Assembly: GCF_014196595.1 (NCBI RefSeq)
Contig: NZ_JACIEA010000004.1
Coordinates: 39,009-103,008, forward strand
Reading direction: 5' to 3'
DNA from: Sphingorhabdus rigui
Lineage (GTDB): Bacteria; Pseudomonadota; Alphaproteobacteria; Sphingomonadales; Sphingomonadaceae
DNA: 64,000 bases
Positions within the stretch are counted from its first letter, which is position 1, and the number at the start of each line of letters is the position of its first letter. A program made the translations under genes and the position numbers. The notes under the pieces were generated by a model, which ran no database searches, was not told the origin of the DNA, and saw only the letters and a list, made by a program, of their open reading frames with translations. Positions 44,170-51,893 of the stretch are shown here, piece by piece.

Positions 44170-45507
44170 ATGGAACCTCTTCATCCTTTCCCGTGGTTTG
44201 ATGCCGCAACGATATTGGCTCTCATTGCCCTGAACGGTGTGTTTGCCATGTCTGAACTTGCCATCGTTTCAGCGCGCACAGCGAAACTAAAGGCTATGGC
44301 AGAAGACGGAAAACGCGGTGCGGCGGCCGCCCTTCGGTTGGGACGAGACCCGGGCAAGTTTCTGTCCACCGTACAGATCGGCATCACACTCATTGGTATT
44401 ATTGCCGGTGCGTATTCGGGGTCTACGCTGGGCGGGCCAGTGGCAGAGCGCATCGCTCTTTTGGGCATGGGCAAGGAATGGGCCGAAACTTTGGGGTTCG
44501 GGCTTGTCATCAGCATCACGACTTACGCATCCTTGGTGGTCGGCGAACTGGTCCCCAAGCAATTTGCGCTCATTGCGCCCGAAAGAATCGCCGTCACCAT
44601 GGCGGGGCCAATGGAGATGCTGGCACGCGTGACCGCGCCGATTGTCTGGACCCTTGATAAATCCAGCGCGACCATATTCCGTGCACTTGGGCTGCGCCGC
44701 GATACCCGTGACGCACTGAGTGCCGAGGAATTGCGTATGGTGTTCGCCGAGGCGACCCATGCAGGCATCATTGAAGAGCATGAACATAAGGTCATTGCCG
44801 GCGTTGTGCGGCTGGCCGACCGTCCGGTGCGTGAGGTCATGACGCCACGGACCGACGTCGACCGTATTGCAGCGGACGCTTCTGAAGATGATGTCCGCGA
44901 TTCGCTGTTAAATTCGCTGCACACGCGGCTGCCCGTCACAGGCGAAGACGGTGACGATATCATTGGCGTTGTCCAATCACGCGATATCGTTGCTGCGCAG
45001 ATTCGCGGGGAAAGCCTGGATATCCGCAGCCTGATGCGTCGCGCCGAAATCATCCCTGATCAACTTGATGCCATGGACGCACTCGAAATCCTGCGTTCGT
45101 CCGATGTGCCGATGCTGCTGGTCCATGATGAATATGGCCATTTTGAAGGAATCGTAACGCCGAACGACCTTTTGGCAGCGATTGCGGGTGAATTTGCATC
45201 GGATCAGGCGCAAGGTAGCGCGCCGAACATCATCACATTGGACGACGGCTCCATGCTCGTGTCGGGCGCAATGTCCGCCGACGCAATGGCAGACGCGCTG
45301 TCGATTGATCTGCCCGAAGACCGCGATTACGCGACCGCTGCCGGCCATGTCCTACACATCTTGCGGCACTTACCCGAAGAGGGCGAATCCTTCCGCGACC
45401 AAGGCTGGCATTTTGAAGTTGTGGATATGGATGGCCGCAAAATCGACAAGCTGCGCGTCCGACTTGCAGAAAAAGCAACTCGAACGGACGCAGTTGAGGG
45501 CTTGTGA
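44170..45507 (+). CDS. CNNM/CorC family (hemolysin-related) membrane protein
   Basis: About 445 residues from ATG 44170 (MEPLHPFPWFDAATIL). An N-terminal CNNM (DUF21) membrane domain of 3-4 spans (about 10-195, with NGVFAMSELAIVSARTAKL) is followed by a pair of CBS domains (about 215-340, VREVMTPRTDVDRI) and a C-terminal CorC_HlyC domain. Such proteins take part in Mg2+/Co2+ efflux or resistance; the old hemolysin label is misleading. The frame is open upstream to 44005 but overlaps the OmpA-gene promoter side. Confidence 0.88.
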   Translation: MEPLHPFPWFDAATILALIALNGVFAMSELAIVSARTAKLKAMAEDGKRGAAAALRLGRDPGKFLSTVQIGITLIGIIAGAYSGSTLGGPVAERIALLGMGKEWAETLGFGLVISITTYASLVVGELVPKQFALIAPERIAVTMAGPMEMLARVTAPIVWTLDKSSATIFRALGLRRDTRDALSAEELRMVFAEATHAGIIEEHEHKVIAGVVRLADRPVREVMTPRTDVDRIAADASEDDVRDSLLNSLHTRLPVTGEDGDDIIGVVQSRDIVAAQIRGESLDIRSLMRRAEIIPDQLDAMDALEILRSSDVPMLLVHDEYGHFEGIVTPNDLLAAIAGEFASDQAQGSAPNIITLDDGSMLVSGAMSADAMADALSIDLPEDRDYATAAGHVLHILRHLPEEGESFRDQGWHFEVVDMDGRKIDKLRVRLAEKATRTDAVEGL

Positions 45508-45578
45508 TTGCACAAACGCTTGGTTAGGGCGTTTGGCAGATATGGAATTACACGTCACGACGACAGCAGGATATTGAT

Positions 45579-46358
45579 ATGGCCGATTTCTTCCTCCCAA
45601 AGAACAGCAAGGTCCAAAAGGGCACTGTTCACGCCGCGAAAACCGACGGGAAAGTCAAGAAATTCAAGGTATATCGTTACGATCCCGATAGCGGCGAAAA
45701 CCCACGTTACGACACCTTTGAAGTCGACACCGAATCCTGCGGCCCAATGGTCCTCGACGCGCTGATCAAGATGAAGGGCGAACAGGATTCGTCGCTGACA
45801 TTCCGCCGTTCATGCCGCGAAGGCATTTGTGGTTCATGTTCGATGAACATCGACGGCAAAAATGGCCTCGCGTGCACCACGGCAATCGAAGATTGCAAAA
45901 GCGAAGTCACACTGACTCCGCTGCCGCATATGGAAGTTATCAAGGATCTCGTTCCTGACTTCACCCATTTTTATGCGCAATATGCGTCGATCAAGCCATG
46001 GCTGCAGACAGTTACACCTGAACCATCGGGCAAGGAGCGCCTTCAGTCGCCTGAAGACCGCGCAAAGCTGGATGGTCTGTATGAGTGCATCTTGTGCGCA
46101 TGTTGCTCGACAAGCTGCCCGTCTTATTGGTGGAACAGCGACAAGTTTTTGGGCCCAGCCATCTTGCTTCAGGCCTATCGCTGGTTGGCCGATAGCCGTG
46201 ACGAAATGACCGGTGAGCGTTTGGATGAGCTGGAAGATCCGTTCCGTCTGTATCGCTGCCACACGATCATGAACTGCGCGAACGCATGCCCCAAGGGTCT
46301 GAACCCTGCAAAGGCCATTGCTGAAACCAAGAAGATGGTTGCCGAACGCCACCTTTAA
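45579..46358 (+). CDS. sdhB: Succinate dehydrogenase iron-sulfur subunit
   Basis: Carries electrons from the flavoprotein SdhA to ubiquinone in complex II. 259 residues. The [2Fe-2S] ligands begin at Cys79 (CREGICGSC...C). The [4Fe-4S] and [3Fe-4S] ligands are in [12 protein letters not shown] and [17 protein letters not shown]. sdhC, sdhD and sdhA are not adjacent and not in the window. AGGA lies before the ATG; a 7-base hairpin CAAACGC/GCGTTTG (45513-45535) lies in the gap upstream. Confidence 0.96.
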   Translation: MADFFLPKNSKVQKGTVHAAKTDGKVKKFKVYRYDPDSGENPRYDTFEVDTESCGPMVLDALIKMKGEQDSSLTFRRSCREGICGSCSMNIDGKNGLACTTAIEDCKSEVTLTPLPHMEVIKDLVPDFTHFYAQYASIKPWLQTVTPEPSGKERLQSPEDRAKLDGLYECILCACCSTSCPSYWWNSDKFLGPAILLQAYRWLADSRDEMTGERLDELEDPFRLYRCHTIMNCANACPKGLNPAKAIAETKKMVAERHL

Positions 46359-46373
46359 TTTACGGGACGGCAG

Positions 46374-46826
46374 TTGGACACACCCGCTTTTGATAGCAGT
46401 CCGGATCCGGACAATCCCGGTTGGCTAAACTGGCAGATGACCGACGCCACGCGCTATAATGGCACGGTCCTCGGCAAAATGCTGGTGCGCAGTGAAGGCC
46501 ATCATAAAGCACGCCTGCGCATGTTTCCCGAACACCGGCACAGCAACTTGCGCGACGCGGTGCATGGCGGCGTCACGCTCGGTTTTATCGACGTGGCCAT
46601 GTTTGGCGCATCGCGGATGTTTGGCCTGATTGAGGCGGGCGCTGCCGTTACGCTTGACCTATCGGTGCAGTTCATTGGCGCTGGCGTGATCGGCGAGCCA
46701 CTTGAGGCAGAGGTCGAACTTTTAAAAGAAACGGGTCGCCTGCTGTTCATGCGCGGCATTGTCTCGCAAGGCGAGTCCCGCGTCGCAGCGTTTTCAGGGA
46801 CGATCCGAAAACCCAGTCAGAAATGA
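46374..46826 (+). CDS. PaaI-type hotdog thioesterase
   Basis: 150 residues from a TTG start preceded by GGGACGG. Hotdog-fold features: HSNLRDAVHGGVTLGFIDVAMFGA (about 59-82), with VHGG and the following helix typical of PaaI/YdiI thioesterases, then a beta-rich end. It would cleave acyl-CoA thioesters; the substrate is unknown. It lies 15 bases after sdhB and overlaps zapE by 4 bases, so the three form a transcription unit. Confidence 0.82.
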   Translation: MDTPAFDSSPDPDNPGWLNWQMTDATRYNGTVLGKMLVRSEGHHKARLRMFPEHRHSNLRDAVHGGVTLGFIDVAMFGASRMFGLIEAGAAVTLDLSVQFIGAGVIGEPLEAEVELLKETGRLLFMRGIVSQGESRVAAFSGTIRKPSQK

Positions 46827-47944
46827 TGCCCGCCTCGGTCACGGATAAGCACGCAGCCCTTGTCAGTGCAAGCGAACTGAAGCCTGATGCTGATCAAGCC
46901 AAAGCCGTTTTGGCGCTGGCGAAAGTGCAAGCAGAGCTTGAGGCTGTGCCACCCCGCGGAAGCACAATGTGGCGTTTCTTGGGGCGCAAGCCAGACCCGG
47001 CGCGCGGATTATATTTATGGGGCGGCGTCGGGCGCGGGAAATCCATGCTCATGGACCTGTTTTTCGAGAGCGTGCAGATCAAGCGGAAACGTCGTGCGCA
47101 TTTCCACGAGTTCATGCTGGATATCCACGCGCGGCTAAAGGTTGAGCGCGCAAAAGAAAAAGGCGATCCTATTCCGCCCGTGGTCGCGGCACTGGCGGAT
47201 GAAGCGCGGTTGCTGTGCTTTGACGAAATGGTCGTCAACAACATGGCCGATGCAGCAATTATGTCGCGGCTTTTCGCGGGATTGATTGCCGCAGGCGTCA
47301 CGGTGGTCACAACATCAAACCGGCACCCCGATGACCTGTATAAGGACGGCCTCAACCGCCAGCTGTTTTTGCCGTTCATCGCGTTGATCAAAGACAGCCT
47401 TGATATTTTTGCGCTCGATGGCCCGACAGACTATCGGCGCGACCGTTTGGGCAATGCCAAAACCTGGCTCGTACCCAATGGCGCCGAAGCGACGGCCGCG
47501 CTTTCGGAAACATTCTTCCGCATGACGGATTACCCGCCCGAGGACCGCGCACATGTTCCCACGTTAGAACTGGACGTGGGCGGTGGTCGGACGCTGCATG
47601 TGCCAAAGGCGCTAAAGGGCGTCGCCGTTTTCTCGTTCAAGCGTCTGTGCGCTGAGGCACGCGGTGCCTCTGACTATCTGGCGATCGCGCGGCGATTCCA
47701 TACGGTGCTGATGGTGGGCATTCCCGTGCTTGGGCCGCACAACCGCAATGAAGCGGCGCGATTTGTGACGTTGATTGATGCGTTGTACGAATACCGCGTA
47801 AAGCTGCTTGCAAGCGCCGATGCTTTGCCCGATGCTCTATACACGCAGGGCGATGGACGTTTCGAATTTGAACGCACGGTGTCTCGATTGCTGGAGATGC
47901 AGTCAGAAGAATATCTAGCACTGGGTCACGGTGCCGACGAATAG
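46823..47944 (+). CDS. zapE: ZapE (AFG1-like) cell-division ATPase
   Basis: 373 residues. Walker A GGVGRGKSMLMD (about residues 67-78), Walker B LLCFDEM, and the segment RRAHFHEFMLDIH are characteristic of the AFG1/ZapE family. ZapE binds FtsZ and helps ring constriction; mitochondrial AFG1 relatives sit near respiratory complexes. In many proteobacteria the gene lies near sdh or mdh, as here. The next gene begins 10 bases after its stop. Confidence 0.92.
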   Translation: MMPASVTDKHAALVSASELKPDADQAKAVLALAKVQAELEAVPPRGSTMWRFLGRKPDPARGLYLWGGVGRGKSMLMDLFFESVQIKRKRRAHFHEFMLDIHARLKVERAKEKGDPIPPVVAALADEARLLCFDEMVVNNMADAAIMSRLFAGLIAAGVTVVTTSNRHPDDLYKDGLNRQLFLPFIALIKDSLDIFALDGPTDYRRDRLGNAKTWLVPNGAEATAALSETFFRMTDYPPEDRAHVPTLELDVGGGRTLHVPKALKGVAVFSFKRLCAEARGASDYLAIARRFHTVLMVGIPVLGPHNRNEAARFVTLIDALYEYRVKLLASADALPDALYTQGDGRFEFERTVSRLLEMQSEEYLALGHGADE

Positions 47945-47954
47945 GAGAGTATTT

Positions 47955-49397
47955 ATGCGCGTGAAAACCTTGTTGATTTCGACAGCTTTGTTGGGCGCGG
48001 TGCCTGCGATGGCTGCAACACCGGCAACTGTGAAAGTATCAGCTGAGCGCCAGAAGGCGACGCATGATATGTTCGAGCACGTGGTCAATATCCCTACGGT
48101 CTTTGGTCGGGGTAAAGTTCCTGAAATGGCGAACTATCTTGCCGACCAATATAAGGCCGCCGGTTTTCCTGCTGAAGATGTTGAAGTTGTTTCCTATGAC
48201 AGCACTGACCCTATTGCCAAGGTAACAGAGAAAACGGCTGCACTTATCGTTCGTTGGCGCGCGCCGGGCAAAGCCAAGGCGAAGCCGATCATGTTAATGG
48301 GCCATATGGACGTCGTCGAGGCGAAGCGCGAAGATTCAACGACCGATCCCTTCGTTCTGACGCAGAAGGATGGTTATTATTATGGTCGCGGCACCATCGA
48401 TATGAAGGATGGCATCGTTGCCATTACGCAGGCGCTGATTGACCTGAAAGCATCTGGTTTCAAGCCAACCCGCGATATCGTCGTCTTCTTTACAGGGGAC
48501 GAAGAAACCAATGGCATCGGCGCCGATAAAGGCGCGTCCGAATGGAAAGACAAATTGAACGTCGAATATGGCCTGAACGCAGATGGCGGCGGCGGCGGAT
48601 TTTTTCCGGACGGGCGGAGTGCCGGCTTTCTGATGCAGACGGCTGAAAAAACCTTTGCCGGTTACACGCTGACTGTGCGCAATCGTGGCGGTCATTCATC
48701 CAAGCCACGCAAAGATAATGCGATCTACACTCTGGCACATGCCGTGGAGAAAATTGAAGCGCACCGGTTTGAACCAATGCTCAGCGAAACAACGCGCGCA
48801 TATTTTACCGAACGACAGAAACAGGAAAAGGGTGCGTTGGGCGATGCCATGCGTGCTTGGTTGGCAAACCCCAATGATGGCGCCGCCGCAGACATCATTG
48901 AGGCTGACGAGGCCGAGGTTGGCCTGACCCGCACACGCTGCGTTCCAACACGGCTTTTTGCCGGTCACGCTGACAATGCCCTGCCGCAATTGGCGACCGC
49001 GATGATTAACTGCCGTATTTTTCCCGGCGTTGATCCAAACGACGTGCAAAAGAACCTGGCGGCGATCGTCGCGGATCCAGAGGTCATCGTGTCTCGTAAC
49101 GACGATTATGTTGCGTCACTGTCTTCGCCATTACGGCCAGACGTCGTGAATGCGTTTACCAAAGCCATCCGCACGTTGCATCCCGGTGCACCGATTTCGC
49201 CCGAGATGTCGACCGGGGCGAGCGATGCACGTCCATTCCGCATCGCAGGCATCCCGATTTACGGTGTAAATGGTGGATGGGTCGTGGTTCCCGTCGATTT
49301 CAGAGCGCATGGCAAGGACGAGCGTCTTCCGGTGCAAGCCCTTCATGATAACGTGGTTCACTGGAAGTTGATGCTCACCGAACTCGCTGGAAAATAA
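47955..49397 (+). CDS. M20/M25/M40 family exported metallopeptidase
   Basis: 480 residues from ATG 47955, decided by the strong site AGGAGAG at 47943-47949. A signal peptide (MRVKTLLISTALLGAVPAMAA, cleavage near residue 21) sends it to the periplasm. Zinc-site motifs of M20 enzymes are present: MLMGHMDVVEA, GRGTIDMKDG and FTGDEETNG, with a dimerisation domain inserted after about residue 230. It probably trims dipeptides or modified amino acids. It lies at the end of the sdhB-thioesterase-zapE series. Confidence 0.92.
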   Translation: MRVKTLLISTALLGAVPAMAATPATVKVSAERQKATHDMFEHVVNIPTVFGRGKVPEMANYLADQYKAAGFPAEDVEVVSYDSTDPIAKVTEKTAALIVRWRAPGKAKAKPIMLMGHMDVVEAKREDSTTDPFVLTQKDGYYYGRGTIDMKDGIVAITQALIDLKASGFKPTRDIVVFFTGDEETNGIGADKGASEWKDKLNVEYGLNADGGGGGFFPDGRSAGFLMQTAEKTFAGYTLTVRNRGGHSSKPRKDNAIYTLAHAVEKIEAHRFEPMLSETTRAYFTERQKQEKGALGDAMRAWLANPNDGAAADIIEADEAEVGLTRTRCVPTRLFAGHADNALPQLATAMINCRIFPGVDPNDVQKNLAAIVADPEVIVSRNDDYVASLSSPLRPDVVNAFTKAIRTLHPGAPISPEMSTGASDARPFRIAGIPIYGVNGGWVVVPVDFRAHGKDERLPVQALHDNVVHWKLMLTELAGK

Positions 49398-49459
49398 ACG
49401 CTATCGCTATTGCGAACTGTTATCATAAAAAGCCTGAACTTTGGACCTTTATTGGGTTG

Positions 49460-49490
49460 TTATCCACAGCGATTCGGCGTAACGACGCCG
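49460..49490 (+). promoter_or_regulatory. mdh leader: DnaA-box-like site and hairpin
   Basis: TTATCCACA (49460-49468) equals the DnaA box consensus. It is followed by a 6-base stem CGGCGT-aacg-ACGCCG (49475-49490), 40 bases before mdh. One box alone may be chance. I see no clear -35/-10 pair in this 132-base gap. Confidence 0.3.
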
Positions 49491-49502
49491 CAATTCCGCT
49501 AA

Positions 49503-50492
<990 letters not shown>

Positions 50493-50519
50493 GCGAACCC
50501 CCGAATTTAGGAGACGTAT

Positions 50520-51404
50520 GTGAGCATCCTTATCAACAAAAACACCAAGGTCATCACGCAGGGTATGACGGGTGCCACTGGCACATTCCATACCGAGCAG
50601 GCGCTTGCTTATGGCACGCAGATGGTTGGCGGTGTTACCCCCGGCAAGGGCGGAACAACGCACATCGGCCTGCCGATGTTTGACACGGTGCTTGAGGCCA
50701 AGCAAACAACCGGTGCCGATGCGTCGGTTGTGTATGTGCCGCCACCCTTTGCGGCTGACTCAATCCTTGAAGCCATTGACGCGGAAATTCCGTTGATCGT
50801 TTGCATCACCGAAGGCATTCCTGTGCTCGACATGGTGAAGGTAAAGCGCGCATTGTCGGGTTCGAAATCGCGCCTGATTGGCCCGAACTGCCCTGGCGTT
50901 CTGACACCCAATGAATGTAAAATCGGCATCATGCCCGGCAGCATTTTCTCCGCGGGCTCGGTCGGCGTCGTCTCACGGTCAGGCACGCTCACTTATGAAG
51001 CCGTGTTCCAGACCACAGCAGAAGGCCTTGGCCAGACCACTGCGGTTGGCATTGGCGGCGACCCCGTCAACGGCACCAACTTCATCGATTGCCTTGAGCT
51101 GTTCCTTGCCGATGATGCGACCAAGTCGATCATCATGATCGGTGAAATCGGCGGCAGCGCAGAAGAAGAAGCTGCGCAGTTCTTGATCGACGAAGCCAAG
51201 AAGGGCCGCAAAAAGCCGATGGCCGGCTTCATCGCCGGACGCACTGCACCTCCCGGACGCCGCATGGGCCATGCTGGCGCCATCGTATCGGGCGGCAAGG
51301 GCGACGCAGAAAGCAAGATCGCAGCAATGGAAGCAGCCGGCATCCGCGTATCGCCGTCACCATCATTGCTCGGCAAGACATTGGTCGAAGTGCTGAAGGG
51401 TTGA
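50520..51404 (+). CDS. sucD: Succinyl-CoA ligase (ADP-forming), alpha subunit
   Basis: 294 residues. A CoA-binding Rossmann domain with [19 protein letters not shown] comes first. The phosphohistidine loop [17 protein letters not shown] (His251) lies near the C-terminus. It starts at GTG 50520 after TTAGGAGA; an overlapping ATG runs straight into TGA and cannot be used. The partner subunit gene sucC, usually placed just before sucD, is absent: mdh lies there. The repeat cluster and GIY-YIG gene follow. Confidence 0.97.
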   Translation: MSILINKNTKVITQGMTGATGTFHTEQALAYGTQMVGGVTPGKGGTTHIGLPMFDTVLEAKQTTGADASVVYVPPPFAADSILEAIDAEIPLIVCITEGIPVLDMVKVKRALSGSKSRLIGPNCPGVLTPNECKIGIMPGSIFSAGSVGVVSRSGTLTYEAVFQTTAEGLGQTTAVGIGGDPVNGTNFIDCLELFLADDATKSIIMIGEIGGSAEEEAAQFLIDEAKKGRKKPMAGFIAGRTAPPGRRMGHAGAIVSGGKGDAESKIAAMEAAGIRVSPSPSLLGKTLVEVLKG

Positions 51405-51428
51405 GGTTTGGGCGTTTCATAAACGCGT

Positions 51429-51454
51429 TGGAATCCAGCCTACGCTGGAACACA
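51429..51454 (+). repeat. Hairpin repeat copy 1 (variant)
   Basis: A 26-base copy of the family with stem TCCAGC-ctac-GCTGGA and tail AACACA. It lacks two G of the full copies. It faces copy 2 across 6 bases, so the pair can form one longer imperfect stem-loop. Confidence 0.8.
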
Positions 51455-51460
51455 CAGTTT

Positions 51461-51488
51461 TGTGTTCCCCGGCGCAGGCCGGGGTCCA
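51461..51488 (-). repeat. Hairpin repeat copy 2 (inverted)
   Basis: 28 bases; read on the minus strand it has stem CCCCGGC-ctgc-GCCGGGG between TGGA and AACACA. It is the only copy in this orientation. Relative to copy 3 the A-T pair of the stem is G-C, a compensated change. Confidence 0.85.
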
Positions 51489-51519
51489 GCCGTGAATGGA
51501 ACGTCGATTGTCTTGGTTC

Positions 51520-51547
51520 TGGACCCCAGCCTTCGCTGGGGAACACA
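51520..51547 (+). repeat. Hairpin repeat copy 3
   Basis: 28 bases with stem CCCCAGC-cttc-GCTGGGG between TGGA and AACACA. It ends 15 bases before the GIY-YIG start codon. Confidence 0.85.
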
Positions 51548-51562
51548 TCGGTCAACTAAAAG

Positions 51563-51853
51563 ATGGATCAGCCGGGTTATGTTTACATCATGGCCAACAA
51601 ACGAAACGGCACAATCTATCTTGGAGTGACAAGTAACTTGCAGCAGCGGTGCTTTCAGCATCGCAACGGTTTGATTGACGGCTTTACCAAACAATATGGG
51701 TGCAAACTTCTCGTTTGGTATCAGCGGTTCGAAAATCTGCATGATGCGCGGCGGCGCGAAGTGCAGATGAAAAGTTGGAAGCGGCTTTGGAAGTTGCGTG
51801 AGATCGAACAGATGAACCCCCACTGGGCGGATCTGTACGAGACATTAGTTTGA
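51563..51853 (+). CDS. Small stand-alone GIY-YIG nuclease-fold protein
   Basis: 96 residues, essentially only the GIY-YIG domain. YVYIM (about residues 6-10) and IYLGV (about 18-22) replace GIY and YIG. The catalytic-type Arg in NLQQR (about 29), the Glu of RREVQMKSWKR (about 70), and NPHWADLY at the end also fit. No DNA-binding domain is attached. It interrupts the sucD-sucA operon and is flanked by the 28-base hairpin repeats, three upstream and one 3 bases after its stop. The ribosome site is weak (AAAAG). Short GIY-YIG proteins of this kind are widespread in alphaproteobacteria but their role is unsettled. Repeat processing or mobility is my inference. Confidence 0.88.
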   Translation: MDQPGYVYIMANKRNGTIYLGVTSNLQQRCFQHRNGLIDGFTKQYGCKLLVWYQRFENLHDARRREVQMKSWKRLWKLREIEQMNPHWADLYETLV

Positions 51854-51856
51854 TGT

Positions 51857-51884
51857 TGGACCCCGGCGTTCGCTTGGGCACACG
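51857..51884 (+). repeat. Hairpin repeat copy 4, next to the sucA ribosome site
   Basis: 28 bases, TGGA-CCCCGGC-gttc-GCTTGGG-CACACG. The stem is partly decayed (C/T mismatch). It ends at the first base of the GAGGT that forms the sucA ribosome site, 9 bases before the ATG. Confidence 0.75.
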
Positions 51885-51893
51885 AGGTATTTT

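Noticed and set aside
49460..49468. Replication origin signal
   Set aside because: Only one DnaA box is present, with no AT-rich unwinding region and no dnaA, hemE or parAB genes nearby.
51429..51884. CRISPR array or classical insertion sequence
   Set aside because: The repeats are few, unevenly spaced and in both orientations, with no spacers; the gene encodes a GIY-YIG protein and not a transposase, and no target-site duplication was found by eye.
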